DNA of 64,000 nucleotides from Methylotenera versatilis 7 (GTDB taxonomy: Bacteria; Pseudomonadota; Gammaproteobacteria; Burkholderiales; Methylophilaceae), in NCBI RefSeq assembly GCF_000799165.1, contig NZ_JUGF01000001.1:434001-498000 (forward strand), given 5' to 3'. Numbering within the stretch: position 1 is the stretch's first letter; every line of letters begins with the position of its first letter. Below are positions 17,657 to 26,236 of the stretch, one piece after another. A program made the position numbers and the translations under genes. The notes under the pieces were generated by a model. It was not told the origin of the DNA. It saw nothing but the letters and a program-made list of their open reading frames with translations, and did no database searches.

Positions 17657-19180
17657 TTATTGATGTACAGGGCGGCAAGTTGTGCCTGCTGCAGGGACCA
17701 TGCGATTAGCTAAGTCCAGTTTGGGTGGGTTAACATAAGTAACGACTGGTTCTACAGCTGGGTAGGTAATCGGCACCTGACTTGGCACATTTTGCGCTTC
17801 AGTATTTTTAACACCACGTTTCGTGTTGTATGGGTCGTCAAATACACCATATTCACCAGGCTGCATTTTGTAAGTAACCGTTTGTTTCGCTATTCCCGCA
17901 TTAGCCATGTATTTGTTGGCATTGTTCCAATCTCTGCCATCAAGATTGCTGTAAAACTTAATGTCTACTAATACTGCATCGCAAAGTGGAGTAACTTCTT
18001 CATATTGTGTAGGCCAGCCTGAACCGCCTGTGGTGTTAGGGTAACGACCCCAATCACCGCCTTTGAAAGGGCAGGCACCACCACCATTAAATGCTGCACG
18101 GTTAGGATGATGTACGCCATAGATTGGTAATCCCACAGTTTTGCCAATTTCACCATTTTCGAGATGAAATCTTGGTTGAGCAGTAACGGTAGTTTTTAAC
18201 TTCAATCCTGCATTTTTTATACTGTCGTAATAAGGGCCGTCAGGTCTTACATATCTTAGGTCGTTATTATCTTTATTGTCATAAACCGCTGTAACAAAAA
18301 GGTAAGGCTTATTAAAGAAAGGGCGCTCTACTAAGTAATACTCAACATTTGTTTTATTGGCATCAATGGCTTCCCATTTCACATGCAGATTATCTTTCCC
18401 TTTTTGACCAACATTCACCCAAGAGCGAGCATCTGATAATTGATTGAGTCTAAGAACTTGGGTGTAATTTTCTTTTACATCCAAACCAGCTCGCTTACCT
18501 AGAGGACCAACTTTATTTGCACCGGGTTGACTAAAAGCAAAGTTCATTGCCTGTTTGGCATATGGGTAATCGTTTTCAGACATGGTGCAATAAAAGTTAG
18601 GCAGTTCTATAGGCTCATGTTTTGCATATTTACCTTTGTATTTGGGGTGGCTAATTGGCAAATCGACAAAGTTTAACTGACCATCTTTTGTGATTTTTTC
18701 ATCCGGGAATTTATAGCCCGCCCAACTTTCTTCAGGTAAATAAGAACTGTAGTCACTTTCTATTGTTGCTAAATTTTCTTTAGTTGCTAAATCTGCAGTT
18801 GCAGGTAAGCCGCTTGCACCTTTTTTCAGGTATTCACGCACTGTGCCGTTTTCCTGCACACGCCAAAGGCCATGCTTACCTTCGCCAATCATGGTTAATA
18901 CTTGCTCAGCCACGTTAACAAAACGGTAAGTATAATTAGTACTCATATACCCGGTATAGAAGGGCAGGTGCGGAATCTGTGAGTGCGTTCTATTAGGTCG
19001 ACCTGTGCCCACTAGAGCCTTCTGGCCGTCGTTTTCTTTAATATTCTGGTCACTGGTGTAAAAGAAAGGATCTCCCTGTGTTAGATCCGTAAGATTAATA
19101 CTCTCTTCTGCCTGCGCCACTAATGCCGCAACACATAAAGAAGCCAACAGTGACAATTTGTAAGTCGGCATTTTTTTCAT
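17657..19180 (-). CDS. exported protein of unknown function
   Basis: A 507-residue protein with a clear signal peptide (KLSLLASLCVAALVAQAEES). I do not recognise the family. The mature part is rich in Tyr, Asn, Gly and Pro, with several cysteines (NFYCTMSE, GGGACPFKGGDWG, PLCDAVLVD, TTCRP) that could form disulfides in the periplasm or at the cell surface. No lipobox, heme motif or membrane helix is visible. I take the ATG at 19180, with AAGGAAAAC upstream, over an earlier in-frame start at 19213. It sits between an exported cupin and the TorF porin, so a shared periplasmic or outer-membrane task is likely. Its 3' end has a decayed partial copy at 17455-17500. Confidence 0.7.
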   Translation of the reverse strand: MKKMPTYKLSLLASLCVAALVAQAEESINLTDLTQGDPFFYTSDQNIKENDGQKALVGTGRPNRTHSQIPHLPFYTGYMSTNYTYRFVNVAEQVLTMIGEGKHGLWRVQENGTVREYLKKGASGLPATADLATKENLATIESDYSSYLPEESWAGYKFPDEKITKDGQLNFVDLPISHPKYKGKYAKHEPIELPNFYCTMSENDYPYAKQAMNFAFSQPGANKVGPLGKRAGLDVKENYTQVLRLNQLSDARSWVNVGQKGKDNLHVKWEAIDANKTNVEYYLVERPFFNKPYLFVTAVYDNKDNNDLRYVRPDGPYYDSIKNAGLKLKTTVTAQPRFHLENGEIGKTVGLPIYGVHHPNRAAFNGGGACPFKGGDWGRYPNTTGGSGWPTQYEEVTPLCDAVLVDIKFYSNLDGRDWNNANKYMANAGIAKQTVTYKMQPGEYGVFDDPYNTKRGVKNTEAQNVPSQVPITYPAVEPVVTYVNPPKLDLANRMVPAAGTTCRPVHQ

Positions 19181-19245
19181 GATCGTTTTCCTTCTAAGCT
19201 TTTGCTGGTTCAATAGGTTTTAATAATTAATCGGTTAAATGTGAA

Positions 19246-19692
19246 TTAAGCGCCATCTATTTCACGTTGACCACAAATAAAACCTAAACCTGAGCTTTCT
19301 GATTTAAAGTTGATGGTTGAGCCTTTAGGGAAGAAAAACACATCGCCTGGTAACGCTTTCACTGCTGTAGTACCATCATTAATAGTCATTTCACCTTTGA
19401 TAATGATTTTAGCTTCATCGTAACCATATGTATAAGTTAATGATTTACCTTTATCCATTCTGAACAAACCACAGGCGATAGGTGCTTTAGGGTCGCTGGA
19501 TGCAACAATGTCTTCCAAGAAAGCATTAGTTCCTTCTACATTCATGGATTTAATTTTCATGCGTGAAGCATTTTTAAAGTACTCCATTTTTTTACTACCA
19601 GCAGGTACCTCTACACCATGCGCCATTAATCCTGCGGCATATGAAACAGCAACTGCAACAACGACGCCGCCTAATAAATATGACTTTTTCAT
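19246..19692 (-). CDS. exported EutQ-like cupin protein
   Basis: The product of about 148 residues begins with a hydrophobic signal or anchor (SYLLGGVVVAVAVSYAAGLM) followed by a single cupin domain. The EutQ-like features are the strand YTYGYDEAKIIIKGEMTI and the turn LPGDVFFFPKGSTINF. The usual His ligands are mostly replaced, so metal binding is doubtful. The ATG at 19692 has GGGG at a suitable distance; two further in-frame starts lie within 12 bases upstream. It is first in the minus-strand cluster and divergent from a LuxR-type regulator, which probably controls it. Confidence 0.75.
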   Translation of the reverse strand: MKKSYLLGGVVVAVAVSYAAGLMAHGVEVPAGSKKMEYFKNASRMKIKSMNVEGTNAFLEDIVASSDPKAPIACGLFRMDKGKSLTYTYGYDEAKIIIKGEMTINDGTTAVKALPGDVFFFPKGSTINFKSESSGLGFICGQREIDGA

Positions 19693-19778
19693 TTTCATCC
19701 CCACAATTAAAAATTGATAATTTAATTAAGAACGTTTGTTCTTTCATTAGAGACATCATATTTGTTAATGGAATGTAA

Positions 19779-19793
19779 TTTCTTGACAAGAAA
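19779..19793. promoter_or_regulatory. perfect palindrome between cupin and LuxR regulator genes
   Basis: TTTCTTG-A-CAAGAAA, 7-base perfect arms, in the divergent intergenic region. It overlaps a possible plus-strand -35 (TTGACA at 19783-19788) with a TATAAA at 19807-19812, spacing 18. It could be an operator for the neighbouring LuxR-type protein. Confidence 0.4.
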
Positions 19794-19961
19794 CCCCTAT
19801 AAAACCTATAAAAAGTAATTTTGTTGTAATTAAAGTGTAAACGTAATGTAAATTTCATGAATTATATGGATTGACAAATAATCAAGAATTAAGAGTAATA
19901 TATAAAAAAGAAATTACTACGATGACAACTGGGTATGTATGAACTTACTGAGGTTAACTAA

Positions 19962-20756
19962 TTGAATTTATTCAATTATAAAGATGAGCCGCCTTCAAAG
20001 CGTGTTTTAAAACAGCATTTTATTGATGCTAACAGAGAGGTGTTTCCACAAGATACGCTTAACTGTGTTGCTCATCTGATATTAACAGTTGAAGACCCAG
20101 ATGAGATGATGACAATTGCCTTAGAGTTTATTGTGAAAAAACTTGAGGCATGTCGCGCAGATATTGGCTTTGCTAGACCACAAGATCATATCTATAAGCC
20201 TGCTTCGATTTATTATAGCCTGAGTTCAGACCCTCCGAATTGCACAGGTACCGTATTTTCTAATCAAGATAAAGTATTTCAGAAAACTTGGCATCAGCGC
20301 TTGCCAGTGGCGTGTGATAACGTGCAATCAAATCCGTTACTCTATGATTCAAGAAAAAAATTTGAATCCATACAAAGTAAGTCAATTTTGTTTCAGCGAC
20401 TCGTTTGGGATAAAACCCCCGTGGGCATGACATGTATAGATTTTACGCATGAACACCATGTTTGGACGCCAACCGAAATTGATTTCGTCGCAGTGTTCAG
20501 TGAGGTGTTTTTGGGGCCATTGCTTGGTATTAGCCATTATTGGCACGATCCTGAAAAGTATCGACTCATCAAAAAACCCACACAGTCTGAATTGATGGCC
20601 ATTAAACTTGCGGCAAAAGGTTTTAGCTATAAGCAAATTGCTGAAGAGCTAGGGAAGTCAATTCGTACCATAGAAAATCAACTTAGAAATGCCAGAGATA
20701 CACTTAATGCATCAAATCAGGCAGAACTGATTACCAAGTGCGAAATATGGCTTTAA
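19962..20756 (+). CDS. LuxR-type transcriptional regulator with N-terminal sensor domain
   Basis: A 264-residue protein. The C-terminal 60 residues are a LuxR/GerE helix-turn-helix (SELMAIKLAAKGFSYKQIAEELGKSIRTIENQLRNA region). The N-terminal 190 residues contain a GAF-like fold (MTIALEFIVKKLEACRADIGF, GTVFSNQDKVFQ, PVGMTCIDFTHEH) with no phospho-acceptor domain, so it probably binds a small ligand. TTG is the only plausible start; GAGG lies eight bases upstream. It is divergent from the cupin/unknown/porin cluster. A strong hairpin terminator follows 30 bases after the stop. Confidence 0.82.
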   Translation: MNLFNYKDEPPSKRVLKQHFIDANREVFPQDTLNCVAHLILTVEDPDEMMTIALEFIVKKLEACRADIGFARPQDHIYKPASIYYSLSSDPPNCTGTVFSNQDKVFQKTWHQRLPVACDNVQSNPLLYDSRKKFESIQSKSILFQRLVWDKTPVGMTCIDFTHEHHVWTPTEIDFVAVFSEVFLGPLLGISHYWHDPEKYRLIKKPTQSELMAIKLAAKGFSYKQIAEELGKSIRTIENQLRNARDTLNASNQAELITKCEIWL

Positions 20757-20785
20757 TAAAATCAATGGCTATGACTTAATTTAAA

Positions 20786-20817
20786 CGAAAAGGCCTACAT
20801 TTCTGTAGGCCTTTTCG
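20786..20817. terminator. bidirectional Rho-independent terminator
   Basis: A perfect 14-base-pair stem (CGAAAAGGCCTACA) with loop TTTC. The A-rich and T-rich ends let it act for the LuxR-type gene on plus and for the tRNA remnant on minus. Confidence 0.9.
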
Positions 20818-20821
20818 AATT

Positions 20822-20861
20822 TGGCTGCTCAAATTGAGTGAAAGCCAGAAACATCCGGATT
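20822..20861 (-). repeat. decayed tRNA-Asn 3'-half remnant, copy A
   Basis: On the minus strand this reads AATCC...GAGCAGCCA and aligns over about 40 bases with the 3' half of tRNA-Asn seen better in copies B-D, but it has many changes, including in the T-arm. A terminator follows directly, as in the other copies. It is the most decayed of the four. Confidence 0.55.
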
Positions 20862-20987
20862 AGCAATTGAGTGAACTTAAGTTTTTATTCGATTAAATCT
20901 TATCTAAGATACACATACTCAATGTAGTTTGGCTTTAAAATTAATGACATATAGCCAGACAATGCGCCAAATATTCAAAGGATCAAC

Positions 20988-22952
20988 ATGTTGAAAAGTT
21001 TTTGGAAAAAAACTTCATCTCCCCCTCATTTAATTGCTTTACGTATTTTCATCGTCTATATCTTAATTGGCGTTATATGGATATTTTTCAGCGATCGTAT
21101 CCTTCAGACGCTGGTCACTACGCAAGAACAGTATACTCATTACAGTATTTATAAAGGCTGGGCATATATTATGCTTACCGCACTTCTGCTTTATTTCTTA
21201 GTACGTAAAACCATACAGGAATATCTTGAAATAGAAAGCTCTTTAAATGTAAGCGAGGATCGTTGGAAATTCGCGCTAGAAGGCGCTGGAGATGGCGTTT
21301 GGGATTGGAATGTGGTCACGGACCAAGTATTTCGCTCGGCACGATGGAAGGAAATCTACGGATATATCAATAATGAACTGGAAGAAACTGCTACGGCAGG
21401 GCGCAGGCTTGTGCATCCAGATGATTTGTCTCATATGCTGGAAGACACGCAAGCTTATTTACAAGGGAGGAGAAATATCTATACGTCTGAATTTCGACTT
21501 CTTTGCAAAGATGGCACTTGGAAATGGACACTAAGTCGCGGTATGGTTATCAGCCGCGACGATGATGGTAAACCTTTGCGTATGATTGGTACACATACTG
21601 ACATCAGTGAGAGGAAAAATGCTGAGGCTCAAGTGTTTCGCTTGGCACACTACGATCAAATCACTCATCTGGCTAATCGAAATTTATTTCTAGACCGTTT
21701 TCAACAAGAGATTAAAAAGAGTCAGCGCAACAACCAATCTATCACTTTAATGTACTTGGATTTGGACAACTTCAAGGAAATCAACGATACACTCGGGCAT
21801 GATATGGGAGATTTGTTGCTGAAAGAAACCGCGGATCGCCTAGTGACTTGTGTGAGAGCTGATGATACTGTCGCACGCATGGGTGGCGATGAATTCACCA
21901 TCATATTGAGTAGTCTCAATAATCAAATGAGTACTGAGCCTATTGCACAAAATATTTTAGATAAGTTTGCTGAGCCTTTTAATTTGGAAGGTGAGGTTGT
22001 GTATATCACCACCAGCATAGGCATCAGTGTTTATCCGGTTGATGGCACAGAGGTGGATGTATTGCTTAAAAATGCAGATCAGGCGATGTATGCGGCTAAA
22101 GAGCAGGGCAGAAACCGCTATCACTATTTCACTGCATTCATGCAAGAAGCTGCGTTAACTCGCATGCATCTAAGCAACGATTTGCGCGGCGCATTGGCAG
22201 CAAATCAATTTCGATTGTATTACCAGCCTATTGTAGAACTCGCATCCGGCAATATTCATAAAGCGGAAGCCCTAATTCGCTGGCAACATCCACAACGCGG
22301 TTTGGTTAACCCGGATGAGTTTATCCCTATTGCCGAACACACCGGCATGATTATTGGAATTGGTGACTGGGTATTTGCCGAAGCGGTAGATCAGGTCGTT
22401 AAATGGCGTGCCCATCAGCCCGATTTTCAAATCAGCATCAATCGCTCTCCAGTGCAGTTTAGGGCTAACCTCAAATATCACCTGAATTGGATCAACCATC
22501 TACAGTCACTAGGACTATCCGGAAACAGCATTTGTATCGAAATTACTGAAGGTCTATTGCTGGATGCCCGTGATGGGGTAATAAGTCAGCTGGATAGTTA
22601 TAGCAAAGCCGGTATTCAAGTAGCAATTGATGATTTTGGTACTGGCTATTCATCGCTGGCATACTTAAGGAAATTCAATATTGATTATGTGAAAATTGAC
22701 AGGTCATTCACGTCTAATATCTATCCGGATTCTAGCGATTTAGTGTTATGCGAGGCCATTATCGCCATGGCGCATAAGTTAGGCAAAAAAGTAGTTGCAG
22801 AAGGTATTGAAACTCAAGGGCAACTAGATTTGCTGATGGCGGCAGGTTGTGATTTTGGGCAAGGCTATTTATTTTCCAAGCCAATTCCTGCTAACGATTT
22901 TGAAAGCCTTTTATGGAAAAGAACTAAAGTCAAAAGTTTGACCGGACAATAA
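20988..22952 (+). CDS. membrane PAS-GGDEF-EAL cyclic-di-GMP protein
   Basis: A 654-residue protein with two N-terminal membrane helices (about residues 17-38 and 60-72) enclosing a short periplasmic loop, a PAS domain with PAC tail (residues about 90-215, GDGVWDWNVVTDQVFRS), a GGDEF domain with intact MGGDEF motif, and an EAL domain with intact EALIRW and DDFGTGYSSL segments. Both enzymatic signatures look complete, so it could make and break c-di-GMP; such proteins are often net phosphodiesterases. The PAS domain may sense redox state or a ligand. It stands alone, convergent with modA. Confidence 0.92.
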   Translation: MLKSFWKKTSSPPHLIALRIFIVYILIGVIWIFFSDRILQTLVTTQEQYTHYSIYKGWAYIMLTALLLYFLVRKTIQEYLEIESSLNVSEDRWKFALEGAGDGVWDWNVVTDQVFRSARWKEIYGYINNELEETATAGRRLVHPDDLSHMLEDTQAYLQGRRNIYTSEFRLLCKDGTWKWTLSRGMVISRDDDGKPLRMIGTHTDISERKNAEAQVFRLAHYDQITHLANRNLFLDRFQQEIKKSQRNNQSITLMYLDLDNFKEINDTLGHDMGDLLLKETADRLVTCVRADDTVARMGGDEFTIILSSLNNQMSTEPIAQNILDKFAEPFNLEGEVVYITTSIGISVYPVDGTEVDVLLKNADQAMYAAKEQGRNRYHYFTAFMQEAALTRMHLSNDLRGALAANQFRLYYQPIVELASGNIHKAEALIRWQHPQRGLVNPDEFIPIAEHTGMIIGIGDWVFAEAVDQVVKWRAHQPDFQISINRSPVQFRANLKYHLNWINHLQSLGLSGNSICIEITEGLLLDARDGVISQLDSYSKAGIQVAIDDFGTGYSSLAYLRKFNIDYVKIDRSFTSNIYPDSSDLVLCEAIIAMAHKLGKKVVAEGIETQGQLDLLMAAGCDFGQGYLFSKPIPANDFESLLWKRTKVKSLTGQ

Positions 22953-23054
22953 AACTTGCTAGTGCTAATTCTCCCGTATATCGACAAGAATGCATGGTTT
23001 CTTTATTCAAATGAATCCGATGGCGTTGAAAAGTTACAAATTGATGACTTAATA

Positions 23055-23087
23055 CATAGGACGCACTGTCAATGAGTGCGCCCTATG
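23055..23087. other. strong hairpin between convergent genes
   Basis: CATAGGACGCACT-GTCAATG-AGTGCGCCCTATG: 13-base arms with one mismatch. It lies between the convergent GGDEF-EAL and modA genes. It has no T-run, so it may be a Rho-independent-like end for both genes or a small palindromic repeat. Confidence 0.5.
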
Positions 23088-23152
23088 CCGGTTGCAGCGC
23101 TTAGTATGAAAATAGAGTAAATGCCAACGTTTATTATTAAATCAAATTGACT

Positions 23153-23920
23153 TTATGGCTTTTTGAGAATGCTAAAACCATACTTTTGGAAAACTTCCAA
23201 AGCTGCATTAGATTGAATATAAGCAAAATAATCATTATTCACATTTTTTGCATTCGCCACAAATGCCATTGGATAAACAATAGGCTTATGGCTCTCTTCT
23301 GGAAAGGTTGTAATAATTTCTACTTTATTCGAAACTTTAGCATCGGTCTCATAGACAATTCCCGCGCCGCACTCACCGCGTTCAACAAATGCCAGTGCTC
23401 CTCTTACATCTTGTGCACCGACGATTCTGGTTTTAATCCCATCCCACCAATTTAAATAAGTAAGTGATTCCTTAGCGTAGATACCTGCAGGCACGGATTC
23501 AATGTCACCGGTACATAATCTACCGTCAAAAGCTTTTGAGAAATCGAATGACTTCTCAAGCTTCACGTTAAAACCACGGCCTTTTGGGGCGATAAGCACT
23601 AACTTGTTGCCTAAGAACTCTTTACGCGATGCTACGTTAATCAGTTTTTTATCCTGCAAATAATTCATCCATTTAGTATCCGCTGAGATAAAAATATCCG
23701 CAGGTGCACCATTTTCAATTTGTTTTGCGAGGGTTGAAGAGGCGGCGAAAGAGTGGGTGATTTTAGTCGCCTTTTCTTTTTCGTACTGCACACTTATGTC
23801 AGTCATGGCGTTGGTTAAGCTAGCAGCAGCAAATACGGTAACTTTGTCATCAGCATTCGCAACGATACCTAAAATTGCAAGCAGTAAGGCAATTGCCCAT
23901 GTAGCAATATTTTTCATCAT
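23153..23920 (-). CDS. modA: molybdate ABC transporter substrate-binding protein
   Basis: The 255-residue protein has a signal peptide (MKNIATWAIALLLAILGIVANA) and the ModA pattern: VFAAASLTNAMTDIS, FAASSTLAKQIENGAPADIFISAD, and ALAFVERGECGAGIVYETDA near the end. It binds molybdate or tungstate in the periplasm for import. Its start lies 31 bases after the OprP-type porin gene, so the two form one transcript under the ModE-like operator at 25526. No modB or modC is found in the window; the permease must be encoded elsewhere. Confidence 0.93.
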   Translation of the reverse strand: MMKNIATWAIALLLAILGIVANADDKVTVFAAASLTNAMTDISVQYEKEKATKITHSFAASSTLAKQIENGAPADIFISADTKWMNYLQDKKLINVASRKEFLGNKLVLIAPKGRGFNVKLEKSFDFSKAFDGRLCTGDIESVPAGIYAKESLTYLNWWDGIKTRIVGAQDVRGALAFVERGECGAGIVYETDAKVSNKVEIITTFPEESHKPIVYPMAFVANAKNVNNDYFAYIQSNAALEVFQKYGFSILKKP

Positions 23921-23951
23921 GTTTTTTTCCTTAATTGTTAGGTAGTAGCGA

Positions 23952-25427
23952 TTAGAAGTCGTATTGGGCTCTTAGCACAATCGCTTTTTCAGTGTCGTCA
24001 AGTTTGCCATTAATTCGAATGTCATCTTCAAATTCCGTTTGAATATAGTTAAGCACTAAACGTGAATTTGGATTCATTATCCATTTGGCACCAGCTGTCC
24101 AAGAACTTGCTTCACTGCTGAATGCGGTAGTTGCTGTTGCTGCTGGTAATAATGATTTGAAATCTGATGCATCAAACTTACTGTAACGTAAGCCCAATTC
24201 GAAAGCGCCCCAGCCGTCTTTGGTATCGAAATTATTTTTTGGCTTTAATCTACCAAATACACCACTTTTGTAGGTATCTGCATATGATTCACCTGTGACT
24301 AGCCAATTCAAATCGGCGTACCATACCTTGATGTCATTATCAAAGGCAATTCCAGCAGCAGTTGGACCGCGTTTACCTTCAAAATTCGCATTGATATATT
24401 CCGCCTGTACTTTTACAGGACCATAAGCCAATGCAGTTTCCAGACCCAAACGATCTCGATCGGAGGTGAGTGCTGAGCTAATGTTTGCAACATTAAAAAA
24501 TTGTACTCCACTGCCTTCTGTACTTTGCGCAATACTATTACCTGCTGAAGTAGAAAAACCGATACTTCCTGTACTTGCTGATGCGCCAACATGCAACACT
24601 AAGTCTTTATTTTCAGTAAAGCTGGCAAAGTTAGCGTTAATTCTACCGCCGATATCTTTGCTATCTCTTACATCATCGACGTTTTGTGCCGTGCCATTCA
24701 CTATATAAGCATTGTAATTCAGCCATGGTAACGGATCGCCAAATACCATGACGCCTCGGTCATAGGTTGAGGTAAATATAGAACCGTTATTGGTTGCTAA
24801 AGAGAGTTCAGTAAAGTCAGTAAAATTGGTACTTTGTGGGCGTTCTAAGCCGAAAAATGGTTTGAACTGACCGACACGAATCTTTGCAGCTGGCCAGCGA
24901 TTAAAATCCAGATAGCCATATGTTAAAGCTGTCGTGCCTTTTGCGCCCGTATTATCGTTTGCATATTCGCCTTCAACCCGCACTGCAAAATCCTTTAAGA
25001 AGGAAAAAGTACCGCCGAATCTTGCGCGACGAATACTGAATGTGTCATTCTTCCACTCATCTGGCTGATAGGTTCTATAGTCAGTCTGGATACGACCGTT
25101 CAACTGCAATTTCCAGTTACCTGTGCCATCTTCAAATACCAGGCCATCTTTAAAGGCGCCATAAATAGGCGAACCTTTACTGCTCCCTTTTTCTTCTGAT
25201 CTAGTTATTTTTGATTGGCTGACTTGGTTTTCAATTCCTACCAATTCTTTGGTTAATAATTCGACTTGCTTGTCTTGTTCGGCACGTTGTTGTTGCATCG
25301 TTTGCAGCGCTTTTTCTAATTGCTGGATACGTGCTTCAAGGTCTGAGTTTTCTGCGCTTGCACTTAGTGGCATTGAAACTGTAATTATTGAAGATAGCAG
25401 TACTCGTTTTGAAAGAGGGAAGTGCAT
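23952..25427 (-). CDS. OprO/OprP-family porin, ModE-controlled
   Basis: A 491-residue outer-membrane protein: signal peptide, then a coiled-coil stretch (LEARIQQLEKALQTMQQQ, trimer stem) and a 16-strand porin barrel ending in YDF with terminal Phe. The pattern GRIQTDYRTY, SIRRARFGGTFSFLKDFAVRVEGEY and RVGQFKPFFGLERPQS is that of phosphate-selective porins O and P. These channels prefer anions. Its location right before modA and behind a ModE-type operator suggests uptake of molybdate or another oxyanion rather than phosphate; that is inference. Confidence 0.88.
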   Translation of the reverse strand: MHFPLSKRVLLSSIITVSMPLSASAENSDLEARIQQLEKALQTMQQQRAEQDKQVELLTKELVGIENQVSQSKITRSEEKGSSKGSPIYGAFKDGLVFEDGTGNWKLQLNGRIQTDYRTYQPDEWKNDTFSIRRARFGGTFSFLKDFAVRVEGEYANDNTGAKGTTALTYGYLDFNRWPAAKIRVGQFKPFFGLERPQSTNFTDFTELSLATNNGSIFTSTYDRGVMVFGDPLPWLNYNAYIVNGTAQNVDDVRDSKDIGGRINANFASFTENKDLVLHVGASASTGSIGFSTSAGNSIAQSTEGSGVQFFNVANISSALTSDRDRLGLETALAYGPVKVQAEYINANFEGKRGPTAAGIAFDNDIKVWYADLNWLVTGESYADTYKSGVFGRLKPKNNFDTKDGWGAFELGLRYSKFDASDFKSLLPAATATTAFSSEASSWTAGAKWIMNPNSRLVLNYIQTEFEDDIRINGKLDDTEKAIVLRAQYDF

Positions 25428-25525
25428 AATGTCTCCTGGTTTTTATATTGGCAAAGTGCGAATGGGGGCAAATACCTTCTTTGGTAAAGCTTCATTTCTG
25501 CGTTAAATACCATCTTTGGTGTTAT

Positions 25526-25553
25526 ATCGTTATATTATCAGAAATATAGCGAT
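25526..25553. promoter_or_regulatory. ModE-type operator
   Basis: ATCGTTATAT-N8-ATATAGCGAT, arms with one mismatch, about 100 bases before the porin start codon. This closely matches the known enterobacterial ModE box (ATCGCTATATA-spacer-TATATAACGAT). A modE-like gene is next door, which supports the call. Confidence 0.82.
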
Positions 25554-25618
25554 GTTAACATTTGTGTAACAATTGCTAGAATGCGAGGATTGGCTTGAGT
25601 CTTTTAGCTTAGCGCCTA

Positions 25619-25963
25619 TCAGCGCGCTAAAAGGTCTAAAAAGTCATGCATTTCGGAAAATACATACTGCTCAGATTTAGCTTGGATAGAGAGGTACTCT
25701 TTCAAAACATGGTGCCCGAAGGATGTGAGCGTTGCGCCGCCTCCGTGCGATCCGCCTATGACGGTAGTCACTAGCGGTTCTTTAAAGCTCGCATTCATGA
25801 CCATGACCAAATCCCAAGCCCGTTTATAGGACATGTTCATACTCTTGGCTGCACCTGATATTGAACCGTGACCACTGATCGCTTGAAGCAACTGTGCTTT
25901 TCCCGGGCCAAAGGCAATGCCGTTACCATGTTGAATTTGAATTTTAATTTTGACCGGATACAT
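25619..25963 (-). CDS. one-domain ModE-like molybdate regulator
   Basis: A 114-residue winged-helix protein of the ModE N-terminal (LysR-like) type: LLQAISGHGSISGAAKSMNMSYKRAWDLV, then GGSHGGGATLTSFGHHVL. The molybdate-binding TOBE domains of full-length ModE (about 260 residues) are absent. Short forms occur in many proteobacteria, where molybdate sensing is either lost or done by another protein. It is transcribed in the same direction as the porin-modA pair, with its stop about 65 bases before the operator, so it may repress that operon. Confidence 0.85.
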   Translation of the reverse strand: MYPVKIKIQIQHGNGIAFGPGKAQLLQAISGHGSISGAAKSMNMSYKRAWDLVMVMNASFKEPLVTTVIGGSHGGGATLTSFGHHVLKEYLSIQAKSEQYVFSEMHDFLDLLAR

Positions 25964-26114
25964 GGATTAAGTTAACTCTATTTTTTCTTATTAATGTAAA
26001 AATAATATGGAATCATATTCAAGTAAGTCTATGTATCTAAATTACTAATCATAATACGTTGAGACAAAAATAGGGGAGTAAAGAGTAAATAGTGGTAAAA
26101 ACTGGTGAACTACA

Positions 26115-26148
26115 TAAAAAACGGGTTTCAGATATGTTCTGAAACCCG
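26115..26148 (-). terminator. terminator following tRNA-Asn remnant copy B
   Basis: An 11-base-pair perfect stem CGGGTTTCAGA/TCTGAAACCCG with a five-base loop, followed on the minus strand by six T residues. It comes directly after the tRNA-like 3' end of copy B. Confidence 0.85.
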
Positions 26149-26157
26149 CTTAGAATT

Positions 26158-26197
26158 TGGCTCCTCGACCTGAGATCGAACCAGAAATCCACGGATT
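26158..26197 (-). repeat. tRNA-Asn 3'-half remnant, copy B
   Basis: Minus strand: AATCCGTGG...GGTTCGATCTCAGG then TCGAGGAGCCA. The acceptor 3' strand and the T-loop TTCGA are intact, with several changes in the T-stem and variable loop. No 5' half is present. Confidence 0.75.
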
Positions 26198-26236
26198 GTT
26201 TGAGTTCGATTGGCTAATACTCTCAATTCAATTGTT

